A program made the translations under genes and the position numbers. From Pseudacidovorax sp. NFM-22 (GTDB lineage: Bacteria > Pseudomonadota > Gammaproteobacteria > Burkholderiales > Burkholderiaceae_C): a stretch of 64,000 nt of DNA. The stretch is taken from NCBI RefSeq assembly GCF_021401245.1, contig NZ_JACBFY010000001.1, forward strand, positions 124,001-188,000. Direction: 5' to 3'. Below are positions 27,723-38,287 of this stretch, one piece after another (within the stretch, counting starts at the first letter, position 1; each line of letters opens with the position of its first letter). The notes beneath the pieces are model-generated. The model saw only the letters and a program-made list of their open reading frames with translations. It was not told the origin of the DNA and ran no database searches.

Positions 27723-27938
27723 TCAAAACTGCGCCGGCGACCGCACCACCTCCACCGGCCCAATCCCGTTGTAGACCACCGCCCCGCTGGAGCTGGTCAC
27801 CACCCACCGCCCATTGATGCCCTCGCCGGGCTCGATGTCGTACTCCTCGGGCGGGAGCGGCAGCACGATCTCGTCTTGCACACGATTGCTGTACCAGGCC
27901 GGCACGCGCAGCAGGGTGGGGTGTCCGAAGAGGCTCAT
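27723..27938 (-). CDS. small phage-associated protein of unknown function
   Basis: A 71-residue protein with no domain I recognise. It is rich in beta-type segments (RWVVTSSSGAVVYNG, PVEVVRSPAQF) and an acidic-proline stretch (LPLPPEEYDIEPGEG). It is on the same strand as the gpV remnant, upstream of it across the inserted YaaC-like gene. Position and size suggest a small virion-module gene from the same phage, but this is inference. The ATG at 27938 leaves 74 bp to the divergent gene at 28013, a gap that contains a LexA-box-like site. Confidence 0.5.
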   Translation of the reverse strand: MSLFGHPTLLRVPAWYSNRVQDEIVLPLPPEEYDIEPGEGINGRWVVTSSSGAVVYNGIGPVEVVRSPAQF

Positions 27939-27974
27939 GGGAGGGTCTAGGTGATGTCAACCAGGGTTGCCGAA

Positions 27975-27994
27975 TACTGTGCAAATGTACAGTG
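27975..27994. promoter_or_regulatory. LexA-box-like palindrome
   Basis: TACTGT-N8-ACAGTG matches the proteobacterial SOS consensus TACTGT-(AT)4-ACAGTA at all core positions (CTGT-N8-ACAG). It lies between two divergent small genes in the phage-derived patch, 19 bp upstream of the start at 28013. SOS control is inferred from the motif. Confidence 0.6.
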
Positions 27995-28012
27995 TTTGGC
28001 TAGACTGGCCGC

Positions 28013-28207
28013 ATGAACACCCAAGACGACGAAACCTGGATCGCGGCGTGCGCTCACCGCCTCCAGCTGCACTGGCGCACGGTCGACCCCATCGAGCTGG
28101 AGGCGACGGCGCGCGAGATTGCGCACGACACCCAACTGCGCGCGCTGGCCCCCAGCCTGGCGGCGTCGCGCTGGCTTGCGCCCATCGATGCGCCGCGCGG
28201 GGCTTGA
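28013..28207 (+). CDS. small protein of unknown function
   Basis: A 64-residue acidic N-terminus/helical protein (TWIAACAHRLQLHWRTVDPI, LEATAREIAHDTQLRAL) with no recognised domain, signal or membrane segment. Codon use is normal for a high-GC genome and the ATG is unambiguous. The LexA-box-like site 19 bp upstream suggests SOS-linked expression and phage origin. It could equally be a host gene beside the remnant. Confidence 0.5.
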   Translation: MNTQDDETWIAACAHRLQLHWRTVDPIELEATAREIAHDTQLRALAPSLAASRWLAPIDAPRGA

Positions 28208-28529
28208 GCCGCTGCTCATTGCGGTGTGAAGGGCGCCGGCAACCTGGCTGTCTGTTGCAGGACATGCGGCGGGGGTGGGCGCGCTGGGCCTGCCTGTTCG
28301 GACTGGCGAGTCAGCCTTCTTTCTGGCGGCGACCTGGCGGGTGAGCAGCGGGGCATGTTCGCGTTGGCCCTGCTGTCACGGCGGCCTGAAAGCGCGGCCC
28401 CTGAGCCTGCTGGCCCGCGCCGGCGTGACGGCGCTGAGTGGCAGCCGGCGTCAGGCGCCGAATGCGGCGGCCCGATGTGCCTCGATGGCCTGCGCGTCGG
28501 CATCGGTGAACACGATGCACTCCGCGCCC
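28208..28529. other. non-coding gap between accessory patch and ATPase operon
   Basis: About 320 GC-rich bases. Several frames are open, but none has a convincing start, domain or codon pattern. On the minus strand a short stretch (ECIVFTDADAQAIEAHRAA, about 28460-28520) looks protein-like and could be the end of a lost gene. No terminator was recognised for the ATPase operon. Confidence 0.4.
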
Positions 28530-29336
28530 CTACCGCCCCGCCGCCAGCTCGATCATCTCCGTCGTCATCTGCTCCTGCCGCGCCTGCCGGTAGGCGGCCT
28601 CGACCTCGTTCCTGCGGCGCTGCAAGTTGCTTCGTGCCTGGGCCATGGCCTGCATGCGGGCGGCGGCCTCGGCTTCCAGGCCGCGCATCAGGGCCCGTGC
28701 GACGGCGGCGAAGAGTGCCTCCTGCAGCAGCGATGCCATCAGCACCGCCGGGGCCAGTGTCATGAGGGGTGGCTGCATGCCTTGCGCCGCAGCCACGGGT
28801 TCAGGCGGGAAGAGCCGCACCGCCGCCAGCGCGTGGCCCGCCGCGGGCAGGCCGGCGATGGCGTCGATGGGCCCCGGGTGCGCGACGGCCTGCGCCACCA
28901 GGGCGGCGGTCACCTCGCTGGCCAGGGCCGGGATCGCCGCCGGACGCCCGGGCAGGTCCGCGGACCACAGGGGCTGGCGCCCACGATCCAGGAGCGCCTG
29001 CGCGGTCCGGCGGCCGACCACCAGCAGGCCCGTGTCCGGCGTCAGCGCCTGCAGGGCCGTGGCGGCCACGCGCTGCGGATAGGCGCCCGCAAAGCCCTGC
29101 GACGCGCCGATCACCAATAGCAGGCCCGGTCCGGCCGGTGCTGTGGTCGCCGCCGTGGAGGCCGCCAAGCGCGCCATGGCACGGCGCGTGGTGAGCGCAT
29201 GGGCCTCGATGGCGGGCAGGGCGCTGCGGGCGGCGGCCGACTGGCCCGAGGCGATGGCGCGCAGCGCGCCCACCACCTCGTCGATCTGCTCCAGGCCGGT
29301 CAGTCGCCGCTGCAGGTCCTCGGGCCGCGCGGTCAT
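28530..29336 (-). CDS. atpG: N-type ATPase gamma subunit
   Basis: Central-stalk subunit, 268 residues. The N-terminal helix ([22 protein letters not shown]) and the C-terminal helix ([31 protein letters not shown]) form the coiled-coil rotor shaft, with a Rossmann-like middle domain ([19 protein letters not shown]). Sequence is far from housekeeping gamma subunits, as usual for N-ATPases. The ATG overlaps the atpA stop (ATGA). It is the last gene of the atpDCQRBEFAG operon. Confidence 0.88.
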   Translation of the reverse strand: MTARPEDLQRRLTGLEQIDEVVGALRAIASGQSAAARSALPAIEAHALTTRRAMARLAASTAATTAPAGPGLLLVIGASQGFAGAYPQRVAATALQALTPDTGLLVVGRRTAQALLDRGRQPLWSADLPGRPAAIPALASEVTAALVAQAVAHPGPIDAIAGLPAAGHALAAVRLFPPEPVAAAQGMQPPLMTLAPAVLMASLLQEALFAAVARALMRGLEAEAAARMQAMAQARSNLQRRRNEVEAAYRQARQEQMTTEMIELAAGR

Positions 29337-30829
29337 TGCAGGGCCTGCTGCACCAGTTCGACCAGCAGCGCGCGCATTGCGGCATCGAGCGCGTCGGGCT
29401 GCGCGCGCAGGGCCTGCAGCCGGGGTTCCGCCTCCACGCGGGCGGGGAGGGCGGCCTTGAGCGCGGGCAGCCGCGCCGGCGCCACCGCGTCCAGCACACC
29501 GGCGTCCAGGGCCGCCAGCAGGGCGATCTGCACCACCACCGGCAGGGGCGTGAAGCGGTCCTGCGCCAGGAGTGCCGCAATGCGTTCGCCGCGCACCATG
29601 CGCGCCTTCATGGCGTCGTCGCCGAAGCCGCCGAAGCGCGCGAACATCTTCATTTCCAGGTACTGGGCGTAGTCCAGCCGAAGCCGCCCTGCCACGGCCT
29701 TGAGGGCGCCCCATTGCGCCTTGCCGCCGACGCGGCTGACCGACAGGCCGATGTCCACGGCCGGCCGCTGGTTGGCGGCGAACAGCACTTCGGAGGTGAC
29801 GATCTGGCCATCGGCGATGGAGATCAGGTTGGTGGGGATGTAGGCGGACAGGTTGCCCGACTCGATCTCCGCGATGGGCAGGGCCGTGAGCGAGCCGCCC
29901 CCGCGCGCGGCCGACAGCTTGGCCGAGCGCTCCAGCAGGCGGGCATGCAGGTAGAAGATGTCGCCCGGGTAGGCCTCGCGGCCCGGCGGCTGGTGCGAGA
30001 GCAGGGCCAGCTCCCGGTGGGTGGCGGCATGGCGCGTGAGGTCGTCGTAGACGATGAGCACATGCTGCCCGCGGTCGCGGAACCATTCGGCCATGGAGGT
30101 CGCGGCGAAGGGCGCCAGCCATTGCAGCCCCGGCTGGGCCGTGGCCTCGGCGACGACGAAGAGGGTGCGCGCCAGCGCCCCGCGCGCCCGCACCGCCTCG
30201 ATCACGCGCCGCACTGACGACAGGCGCTGGCCGATGGCCACGTAGACCGAGATCACGTCGCCCGCGGCCTGCGCGAGCAGGGCGTCGACGGCGATGGAGG
30301 TCTTGCCCGTCTGCCGCTCCCCGATGATGAGTTCGCGCTGGCCCCGGCCGATGGCGAAGAGCGCATCGACCACCAGCAGGCCGGTGGCTACGGGCTCGCT
30401 GACGAAGTCGCGGTCGATGATGGCCGGCGCGGCTCGCTCGGCCGGCAACTGCTCGTCGCACTGCGGGGCCGACAGGCCATCCAGCGGGCGACCCAGCGGG
30501 TCGAGCACCCTGCCCAGCAGCGCGGGGCCGACCGGCACCGACGCGAGTTCGCCGCTGCGGGTCACGCGCGCGCCGGCCGCGATGCCGTCCATGGGATCCA
30601 TGAAGGCGACGTGCAGCCGGTCTTCTTCGAGCGTCAGCACGAAGCCGCGGGCGCCGTTGTCGAACAGCACGACCTCGTTGAGCTGGGCGCCGGGCAGGCC
30701 GGTCACCGTGGCCAGGCCATCGGCGATGGCGGCGACGGTGCCGTGCTCTTCCACGCCGGGGCCGAGCACCGCGGCGTCGATGCGCGACTGCAGCGCGGCC
30801 AGTTGCAGGTCAGTCGGTGCCGGTGTCAT
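29333..30829 (-). CDS. atpA: N-type ATPase alpha subunit
   Basis: Non-catalytic nucleotide-binding F1 subunit, 498 residues. Walker A is GERQTGKTS, followed by [30 protein letters not shown] and the [21 protein letters not shown] block typical of alpha subunits. A beta-barrel N-terminus ([21 protein letters not shown]) precedes it. ATG 30829 overlaps atpF by 20 bases; the frame is open slightly farther upstream (30886) but without need. It forms the F1 hexamer with AtpD. Confidence 0.95.
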   Translation of the reverse strand: MTPAPTDLQLAALQSRIDAAVLGPGVEEHGTVAAIADGLATVTGLPGAQLNEVVLFDNGARGFVLTLEEDRLHVAFMDPMDGIAAGARVTRSGELASVPVGPALLGRVLDPLGRPLDGLSAPQCDEQLPAERAAPAIIDRDFVSEPVATGLLVVDALFAIGRGQRELIIGERQTGKTSIAVDALLAQAAGDVISVYVAIGQRLSSVRRVIEAVRARGALARTLFVVAEATAQPGLQWLAPFAATSMAEWFRDRGQHVLIVYDDLTRHAATHRELALLSHQPPGREAYPGDIFYLHARLLERSAKLSAARGGGSLTALPIAEIESGNLSAYIPTNLISIADGQIVTSEVLFAANQRPAVDIGLSVSRVGGKAQWGALKAVAGRLRLDYAQYLEMKMFARFGGFGDDAMKARMVRGERIAALLAQDRFTPLPVVVQIALLAALDAGVLDAVAPARLPALKAALPARVEAEPRLQALRAQPDALDAAMRALLVELVQQALQ

Positions 30830-31544
30830 GGCGCATCGCCTTTGCGATCCGTTCCAGGTCATGGGCCAGGGAGTTGCGCACGGCACCCGTGTCCGAACAC
30901 AGCTCCAGGCCCGCGATGAGCGCCGGGTCCGTCACCGGGGCGGGCAGCGCATCGGCCAGCCAGGGCGCCAGTGCCTGGCGGGTGGCCTGCCATTGGTCGT
31001 CGCTCAGGGGCCGCGGCGCCACCAGCCGCAGATGCCCGCCGGCCAGCAGGGCCTGCCGCTCGGGCCCGGGCATGGACTGCAGCGCGTCGGCGAGGCGCTG
31101 CGCATAGCCCTCGGGCGCCGTCGGCTGCGCGCCCAGCGCCCGCGTGGCGATGCCGGCGGCCAGGGTCCGGGCATGGTCCCAGGTGCGCCGCTCGCGCGCG
31201 GCGGCGTCCTGTTCTGCCAGCGCCTGGCCTCCGGCGACGATGCGGGCCGCCTCGGCACGGGCCTGGGTCAGCAGTTCGTCGCGCTGCGCCTGCGCGTCGG
31301 CCTGCGCCGCGGCCAGCAACTGCTGCCGCGCATCGAGCGTGGCCTGCGTCTCGGCCTGGGCCTGTCGTGCCGCCGTCTCGGCCTGGGCCCTGGCCGCGTC
31401 GGCGGCCTGCACGGCGGCGGCGGTCTGGGCCTGCCGCCGCGCGATCACGTCGGCCAGCGGCCGGAACAGGAAGCGCTGCAGGATCGCCAGCAGCACCACC
31501 ACGTTCACCAGCTGGAACGCGAAGGTGGTCCAGTGGAAGCTCAT
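30810..31544 (-). CDS. atpF: N-type ATPase b subunit with delta-like C-terminus
   Basis: Peripheral-stalk subunit, 244 residues, much longer than the usual 156. A single N-terminal membrane helix ([18 protein letters not shown]) is followed by a long Ala/Gln-rich helix (about 35-130). The last 100 residues resemble the C-terminal part of F1 delta ([23 protein letters not shown]...). No separate delta gene exists in this operon, so the fused segment probably makes the contact with the top of alpha3beta3. It overlaps atpE by four bases and atpA by 20. Confidence 0.88.
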   Translation of the reverse strand: MSFHWTTFAFQLVNVVVLLAILQRFLFRPLADVIARRQAQTAAAVQAADAARAQAETAARQAQAETQATLDARQQLLAAAQADAQAQRDELLTQARAEAARIVAGGQALAEQDAAARERRTWDHARTLAAGIATRALGAQPTAPEGYAQRLADALQSMPGPERQALLAGGHLRLVAPRPLSDDQWQATRQALAPWLADALPAPVTDPALIAGLELCSDTGAVRNSLAHDLERIAKAMRHDTGTD

Positions 31545-31789
31545 CGCACGAAGGGGTTGGCGAACAGCAGCAGCAGCGCCACGACCAGGCAGTAGATGGC
31601 CATGGTCTCGATCATGGCCAGGCCCACGAACAGCGTGCGCGAGATGGCGCCCGCCGACTCGGGCTGGCGGGCGATGGCGTCGAGCGCAGCGGCCACGGCC
31701 CGGCCTTCGGCCAGGGCGGGGCCGATGGCCCCCAGGCCGACCGCGAAGGCGGCGGCGACGATGCTGACGATCTGGACGAGGTTATCCAT
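31541..31789 (-). CDS. atpE: N-type ATPase c subunit (rotor ring)
   Basis: An 82-residue two-helix hairpin. Helix 1 contains VGLGAIGPALAEG with an acidic E28, and helix 2 contains AMIETMAIY with the ion-binding E61 followed by T62. A carboxylate in helix 1 plus E-T (or E-S) in helix 2 is the double-carboxylate arrangement seen in N-ATPases and related to Na+-binding c subunits. Whether the coupling ion is Na+ or H+ cannot be settled from sequence. The polar loop ARQPE is conserved. It overlaps atpB by eight bases and atpF by four. Confidence 0.93.
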   Translation of the reverse strand: MDNLVQIVSIVAAAFAVGLGAIGPALAEGRAVAAALDAIARQPESAGAISRTLFVGLAMIETMAIYCLVVALLLLFANPFVR

Positions 31790-32495
31790 GGGGAGGCTCC
31801 GGGGTGTCCGTGGAAGGAGGGTCGCCCGCGCCGGCTTCGTTGACGGCCGAGCCGATGAAGACCAGCGCGAGCGTGGCGAAGATGTAGGCCTGCACCGCGC
31901 CCGTCAGCAGATCGAGCGCGATCAGGGGAATGGGCACCAGCAGCCCGGCCAGCGCGCTGACGATGCCGACGACGAAGACGCCGCTCATCACATTGCCGAA
32001 CAGGCGGACCATGAGCGAGAAGTGCCGGGTGACCTGCTCGACGAGGTTCAGCGGCAGCATCACCCATGTGGGATGGGTGAAGGTGGCGAGCCACCCGCGC
32101 AGGCCCAGGATGCGGATGCCCCACACCAGGCCGGCCACCAGCACCACGGCCGCCAGGGCGGCGTCGGTTTCCAGGTGGGCGGTGGGCGGCTCCACGCCCG
32201 GCAGCAGCGAGGACGCGTTCGCGCAGGCGATGAACAACAGCAGCGTGCCGATGAGTCCGCGGAAGCGGCCCGGATCGCCGGGAATGGCGGCGGCGATCTC
32301 GCCATCGAGCACTTCCACCACCATCTCCAGCGCCGCCTGCACGCGGCCCGGCCGCAGGGACAGGCGCCGGGTGGCGAGGAAGGCCCCAACGCCCAGCACG
32401 GCCATGACGCCCCAGGTGGTGACCACGGGCCAGGTGATGTCCACCGGCCCGATGCGAAAGGCCACGGCGGCGGTGAGCGGGTTGTCGATGTTCAT
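31782..32495 (-). CDS. atpB: N-type ATPase a subunit
   Basis: Membrane stator subunit, 237 residues with about five hydrophobic segments. The conserved fourth-helix region HFSLMVRLFGNVMSGVFVVG includes the essential Arg of the ion channel (RLFGN). VQAYIFATLALVFIGSAV is the C-terminal helix pair. With the c ring it forms the two half-channels. ATG 32495 overlaps the atpR stop (ATGA). The frame is open to 32579, but the overlap pattern along the operon supports 32495. Confidence 0.94.
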   Translation of the reverse strand: MNIDNPLTAAVAFRIGPVDITWPVVTTWGVMAVLGVGAFLATRRLSLRPGRVQAALEMVVEVLDGEIAAAIPGDPGRFRGLIGTLLLFIACANASSLLPGVEPPTAHLETDAALAAVVLVAGLVWGIRILGLRGWLATFTHPTWVMLPLNLVEQVTRHFSLMVRLFGNVMSGVFVVGIVSALAGLLVPIPLIALDLLTGAVQAYIFATLALVFIGSAVNEAGAGDPPSTDTPEPPHG

Positions 32496-32767
32496 GCGGT
32501 GCGCCTCAGCGCAACGGCGCGTCCGCCCATCACCCCGGCTGCGGCAGCGAGCAGCGGCCCCACGCCAGCCCGCGCGCACAGCACCAGCAGGGCCACCAGG
32601 AGCAGCCAGCGCGCCGCGTGCAGGGCGATGCCGGCAGCCCGGCCGGCGACCAGGAGCCGCGTGACCTGCGCCAGGCTGCGGAAGTGCAGCCAGCCCAGAG
32701 CCAGGCCAGCCGATGCGGCGAGGAGCCAGCGCAGGCCGGTGGCCGGATCGGAGAGGAGAGGGGTCAT
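32492..32767 (-). CDS. atpR: N-type ATPase accessory membrane protein AtpR
   Basis: A 91-residue hydrophobic protein with about three membrane helices (GLRWLLAASAGLALGWLHF, WLLLVALLVLCARAG, GPLLAAAAGVMGG). AtpR is found only in N-ATPase operons between atpQ and atpB, and is thought to help assemble the c ring. Identity rests on position, size and hydrophobicity more than on motifs. It overlaps atpQ and atpB by four bases each. Confidence 0.82.
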   Translation of the reverse strand: MTPLLSDPATGLRWLLAASAGLALGWLHFRSLAQVTRLLVAGRAAGIALHAARWLLLVALLVLCARAGVGPLLAAAAGVMGGRAVALRRTA

Positions 32768-33194
32768 TGCTCGTGCATCCATCGCAAGGCCAGCCAAAGC
32801 CCCAGGCCGGCGCCCGCCATCAACAGCGCAGCCGCCAGCGTGATGCCGGAGCCCAGCCAGCGGTCCAACCGGTGACCCAGCCACAGGCCGGCCAGGGTGG
32901 GCAGAACGATCAGCCAGCCCAGGACGCCGATCTGGCCGAAGCGCCGCGCCAGCGAGGGTTCGGGATCGCGCTGCGCGGCCTCATCGCGGGCCTGGGCACG
33001 TTGGGCGGCGGCCTGCTTGGGGTCCTCGGGCGCTGGCTGTGCATGAACACCCTCTCCCCTCGCGGGAGAGGGCCGGGGAGAGGGGGCAACGCCCCATGGA
33101 GCACCCGATGAAGGGGGGCCGCCCAAGCCGGCGCTTCCCGATGGCTCATTCGAAAGGGCAGAGGCGCGGTCATTCGCGTGGACAGGCCCGCCGC

Positions 33195-33198
<4 letters not shown>
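32764..33198 (-). CDS. atpQ: N-type ATPase accessory protein AtpQ (AtpI-like) with repeat-derived N-terminal insert
   Basis: A 144-residue protein. The C-terminal part (about 82-144: RRFGQIGVLGWLIVLPTLAGLWLGHRLDR and a second helix) is the two-helix AtpI/AtpQ domain, preceded by a charged helix. Residues 1-60 are low-complexity, and residues 39-51 (SPRPSPARGEGV) are encoded by a CCCTCTCCC...GGGAGAGGG palindromic repeat. The ATG overlaps the atpC stop (ATGA), so the frame runs through the repeat. Usual AtpQ proteins are nearer 90-100 residues; the extra N-terminus is probably an in-frame insertion. Confidence 0.82.
33050..33085. repeat. palindromic REP-like repeat inside atpQ
   Basis: Arms CCCTCTCCC (33050-33058) and GGGAGAGGG (33064-33072) with a five-base loop, followed by a partial further GGGGAGAGGGGG unit. 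Elements of this wording are common dispersed repeats between genes of many proteobacteria. Here it lies in the coding frame of atpQ. Confidence 0.7.
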
Positions 33199-35242
<2,044 letters not shown>

Positions 35243-35287
35243 TCATGCGGCGATTCCGCCGCGCCATGCTGCGCCGCAGCGCGATCC

Positions 35288-37054
35288 TTAGATATGGATC
35301 AAGAAAACGGGGGTGCGAAGCACCAGAAGGCCTGCCAGCAGCAGCACCAGGACGGCCAGCGCCAGCGACAGTCCTTGCCAGAAGCGCACCGGATCGCGCT
35401 CGGCGAGCGGCAGCGGCCGCACGCGACGCTGCGCGGCCTTGGGCGTGCGCAGCTCATGCAGCAGTTCCGACACAGCTTCCTGCCGCCGCGCGGGCTGCGG
35501 GCTCAGGGCCTTCTGCAGCACGGCGTCCAGCCAGGCCGGCAGCTCGGGCCGGTGATGGCGCAGGGGCGCGTAACGCAGGCGTCGCAGGTCCTGCGACTGG
35601 CGCACGCGGGTCGCGGCCAGGCCGTAAGGCAGCTGGCCCGTCAGCATCTGGTAGCCCAGGGCCGCCAGCGAGAAGAGGTCGGACCGGGCGGTGCCGCCCT
35701 GGCCCAGCAGGTATTCCGGCGCCATGTACTGCAGCGTGCCCGGCGCATCGGCCGCCAGCGGCCCGCGGCCCTCCGCCAGGCCGGCCACATGGGCCGAGGC
35801 CAGGTCGATCAGCCGCGCGGTGCCGGCACGGTCGATCATCACGTTCTCGGGCCGCAGGTCCTGGTGCAGCATCTCGCGGCCGTGCAGGGCCTGCAGGCCG
35901 CGGCCGATCTGGTCGAGCAGGGCACGCACCTCGTCGAGCGAAGGGCGCGGATGGTCGACCATCCACTGGGCCAGCGTCTGGCCTTCCACATAGGCCATCG
36001 CCACGAAGAGGTGCCGCCGCGCGCGCTGGCCCGGCCAGGCCTTGAGCACATGCGGATGGTCGATGCGCCGGGCCACCCATTCCTCCAGCACGAAGCGGTC
36101 GAGCGCCTCGGCGTCCTCGCGCAGATCCGGCCCGGGCACCTTGAGTGCGACGGGCGCGCCGCTCTCGTCGTCCGTGGCCAGCCAGACATGGCTGCGTGGG
36201 CTGACCTTGAGTTCGCGCACCAGCGTGAAGCCTTCGAAGGCCATGCCGGGCGAAAGCGGCGGCGGCAGGGCCAGGCCTTCACGGCTGAGCTGGGGCAGGG
36301 GCTGGCCGGGCGCGGGCAGGGCGTCGATGCGCAGCAGCAGCACGGTCGCGTCGTCGTCGCTGCCGCGCTCGCGGGCGCGCCGGGTGAGGGCGGCGGCCGC
36401 GGCATCGAAGTCGTCGGCATGCAGGCGCAGGGCGTCGTGCAGGTCGGCGGCCGCGAGGTGGGCATGGGCGCCGTCGGTGGCCAGCAGGTAGACCTCGCCG
36501 GGCTCGGCCTCCCAGCGGCGGTAGTCGATCTCGACCTGGGCGCCGGCGCCAAGAGCGCGCGCCAGGTAGACCTCGGCGGAGGAGACCTGCACGCGGTGGT
36601 CTTCGGAGAGCGGCTCCAGCGTCGCCGCATGCAGCCGGCACAGCCGCGCGTCGCCCACATGCAGCAGGTGCAGCTCGCGGCCCTTCAGCACCAAGGCCGT
36701 GAAGGTGCAGACATGGCCGCGGTCCTTGTCGAAGCGGGCGTCCCCGCGCATCGTCTGCGCATGCAACCACGCGTTGGTGGCCGCGATGACGCGCTGCCCG
36801 GCGCGGCGCACCGACCAGCTTTCGCTCGTCGCGTAGTAGTCGGCGAGGAAGGCGCCGACGGCCGTCTGCGCCGCCTCCTGGCTCACCGGGCTGCTGCTGA
36901 TGCCATCGGCGACGGCCAGCGCGACGCCCTTGCTGGCCAGCAGATGGCCGGTGGGCAGCATCGCGCCGTGGAAGTCCTGGTTGGGCCCGCCCGGCGCGGC
37001 CAGCGAGTGCTGGCCGAGGGTGATGCGCGGCAGCGCGTCGGAAGGGCCCGTCAC
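35288..37054 (-). CDS. PP2C phosphatase-Ser/Thr kinase fusion, membrane-anchored
   Basis: A 588-residue bifunctional signalling protein. The PP2C domain (about 10-245) has metal-site acidic residues at D27 (NQDFHG), D50 (ADGIS), D194 (ATDGAH) and the D233-D235 cluster. The kinase domain (about 275-535) has VALK (K305), a catalytic loop written HQDLRPEN (D399) instead of HRD, a metal-binding D417 in LIDLAS instead of DFG, and APE at 445-447. One membrane helix (about 563-580) ends the chain, so both domains face the cytoplasm. It lies 11 bp after the nitrite-channel gene in the nirBD operon, so it probably acts on nitrite assimilation. Its target is unknown. Confidence 0.9.
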   Translation of the reverse strand: MTGPSDALPRITLGQHSLAAPGGPNQDFHGAMLPTGHLLASKGVALAVADGISSSPVSQEAAQTAVGAFLADYYATSESWSVRRAGQRVIAATNAWLHAQTMRGDARFDKDRGHVCTFTALVLKGRELHLLHVGDARLCRLHAATLEPLSEDHRVQVSSAEVYLARALGAGAQVEIDYRRWEAEPGEVYLLATDGAHAHLAAADLHDALRLHADDFDAAAAALTRRARERGSDDDATVLLLRIDALPAPGQPLPQLSREGLALPPPLSPGMAFEGFTLVRELKVSPRSHVWLATDDESGAPVALKVPGPDLREDAEALDRFVLEEWVARRIDHPHVLKAWPGQRARRHLFVAMAYVEGQTLAQWMVDHPRPSLDEVRALLDQIGRGLQALHGREMLHQDLRPENVMIDRAGTARLIDLASAHVAGLAEGRGPLAADAPGTLQYMAPEYLLGQGGTARSDLFSLAALGYQMLTGQLPYGLAATRVRQSQDLRRLRYAPLRHHRPELPAWLDAVLQKALSPQPARRQEAVSELLHELRTPKAAQRRVRPLPLAERDPVRFWQGLSLALAVLVLLLAGLLVLRTPVFLIHI

Positions 37055-37065
37055 GACGGCAAGGC

Positions 37066-37878
37066 TCAGGCGCGCACGCGCTTGGGCGCCGTCTTGTAGT
37101 GGGTGGAGTAGAGCGTCGCGCCGACGAAGGTCAGGCCGCCCACCAGGTTGCCCAGCACGGTGGGGATCTCGTTCCAGATCAGGTAGTCCATGAACGTGAA
37201 GTTACCGCCCAGCAGCAGGCCCGAGGGGAACAGGAACATGTTGACCACGCTGTGTTCGAAGCCCATGTAGAAGAACACCGTGATCGGCATCCACATGCCA
37301 ATGGCCTTGCCCGACACCGAGGTGGACATCATGGCCGCCACCACGCCGGTGGACACCATCCAGTTGCACATCACGCCGCGGATGAACAGCGTCAGCATGC
37401 CGGCGGCGCCATGGGCGGCGTAGCCCACCGTGCGGCCTTCGCCGATGTGGCCGATCTTCTGGCCGATGGCGTTGGGCGCCTCGGACCAGCCGAAGGTGAA
37501 GATGATGGCCATGAATACGGCCACCGTCAGCGCGCCGGCGAAATTGCCGCAGAACACCAGCCCCCAGTTGCGCATAACGCCGCCCCAGGTGGCGCCGGGG
37601 CGCTTGTCGAAGACGGCCAGCGGCGCCAGCGTGAACACGCCGGTCAGCAGGTCGAAGCCCATCAGGTACAGCATGATGAAGCCGACCGGGAACAGCATGG
37701 CGCCGACGAGGGCGTTGCCTGTGTTGACGGTGATGCTGACGGCGAAGGCCGCTGCCAGCGCCAGGATGGCGCCCGCCATGTACGAGCGGATCAAGGTGTC
37801 GCGGGTGGACATCAGCAGCTTGGATTCGCCGGCGTCGACCATCTTGGTGACGAACTCGGCAGGAGCAAGGTAGGCCAT
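37066..37878 (-). CDS. nirC: formate/nitrite transporter family channel (NirC-like)
   Basis: A 270-residue FNT channel with about six membrane helices. GFDLLTGVFTLAPLAVFDKRP and NWGLVFCGNFAGALTVA carry family motifs, and GFEHSVVNMF contains the conserved His-region and asparagine near the pore. FNT pentamers pass nitrite or formate. Placement between nirD and the kinase/phosphatase gene points to nitrite. The start at 37878 is used because the frame open to 38346 overlaps nirD. nirD ends 56 bp upstream. Confidence 0.92.
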   Translation of the reverse strand: MAYLAPAEFVTKMVDAGESKLLMSTRDTLIRSYMAGAILALAAAFAVSITVNTGNALVGAMLFPVGFIMLYLMGFDLLTGVFTLAPLAVFDKRPGATWGGVMRNWGLVFCGNFAGALTVAVFMAIIFTFGWSEAPNAIGQKIGHIGEGRTVGYAAHGAAGMLTLFIRGVMCNWMVSTGVVAAMMSTSVSGKAIGMWMPITVFFYMGFEHSVVNMFLFPSGLLLGGNFTFMDYLIWNEIPTVLGNLVGGLTFVGATLYSTHYKTAPKRVRA

Positions 37879-37934
37879 GGGATTCCTTCGATGGAGCTTG
37901 AAGTGGGAGGAGGTGGAGAGAAAGCGAAGAGAAA

Positions 37935-38276
37935 TCAGGCGAGGGCGACCAGCACGCGGCCGTCCTCCACGCGCACGGCATGGGCACGCACCGAGTGCTG
38001 CGGCGCCTCCAGGCATTCGCCGGTGGCCAGGTCGAAGTGGTTCTTGTAGAGCGGCGAGGCGACGACGGTGCGCCCGCCCAGGCTGCCGGTGAGCCCGCGC
38101 GAGAGCACGCTGGCGCCCGACTGCGGGTCGATGTTGTCGATGGCGTGGAAGCGGTCGTCGCCGATGCGGAAGATGGCGACATGCCGGCCGTCGATCCGTG
38201 CGCAGACGCCGGTGTCGGGCAGGATGTCCGAGACGGCGCAGACGGCCGTCCATTCGGGGGCGAGGGTCGTGGTCAT
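37935..38276 (-). CDS. nirD: NADH-dependent nitrite reductase small subunit
   Basis: A Rieske-fold subunit of 113 residues. The fold is recognisable (VCARIDGRHVAIFRIGDDRFHAIDNIDPQSGASVLSRG, split over several strands), but the usual CxH...CxxH iron-sulfur ligands are absent (NIDPQ and SPLYKNHFDL replace them), as is normal for NirD. It supports NirB in reducing nitrite to ammonia. It starts 11 bp after the nirB stop, in the same operon. Confidence 0.95.
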   Translation of the reverse strand: MTTTLAPEWTAVCAVSDILPDTGVCARIDGRHVAIFRIGDDRFHAIDNIDPQSGASVLSRGLTGSLGGRTVVASPLYKNHFDLATGECLEAPQHSVRAHAVRVEDGRVLVALA

Positions 38277-38287
38277 GGCGGGGCTCC

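Noticed and set aside
24349-28529. A direct repeat of the tRNA-Lys 3' end as an attR site
   Set aside because: No second copy of the T-arm/acceptor sequence was seen between the tRNA and the ATPase operon, and no integrase gene is present.
28226-28765. A plus-strand open frame of 179 codons running into the atpG region
   Set aside because: It overlaps atpG antisense, is Arg/Pro/Ser-rich and has no domain.
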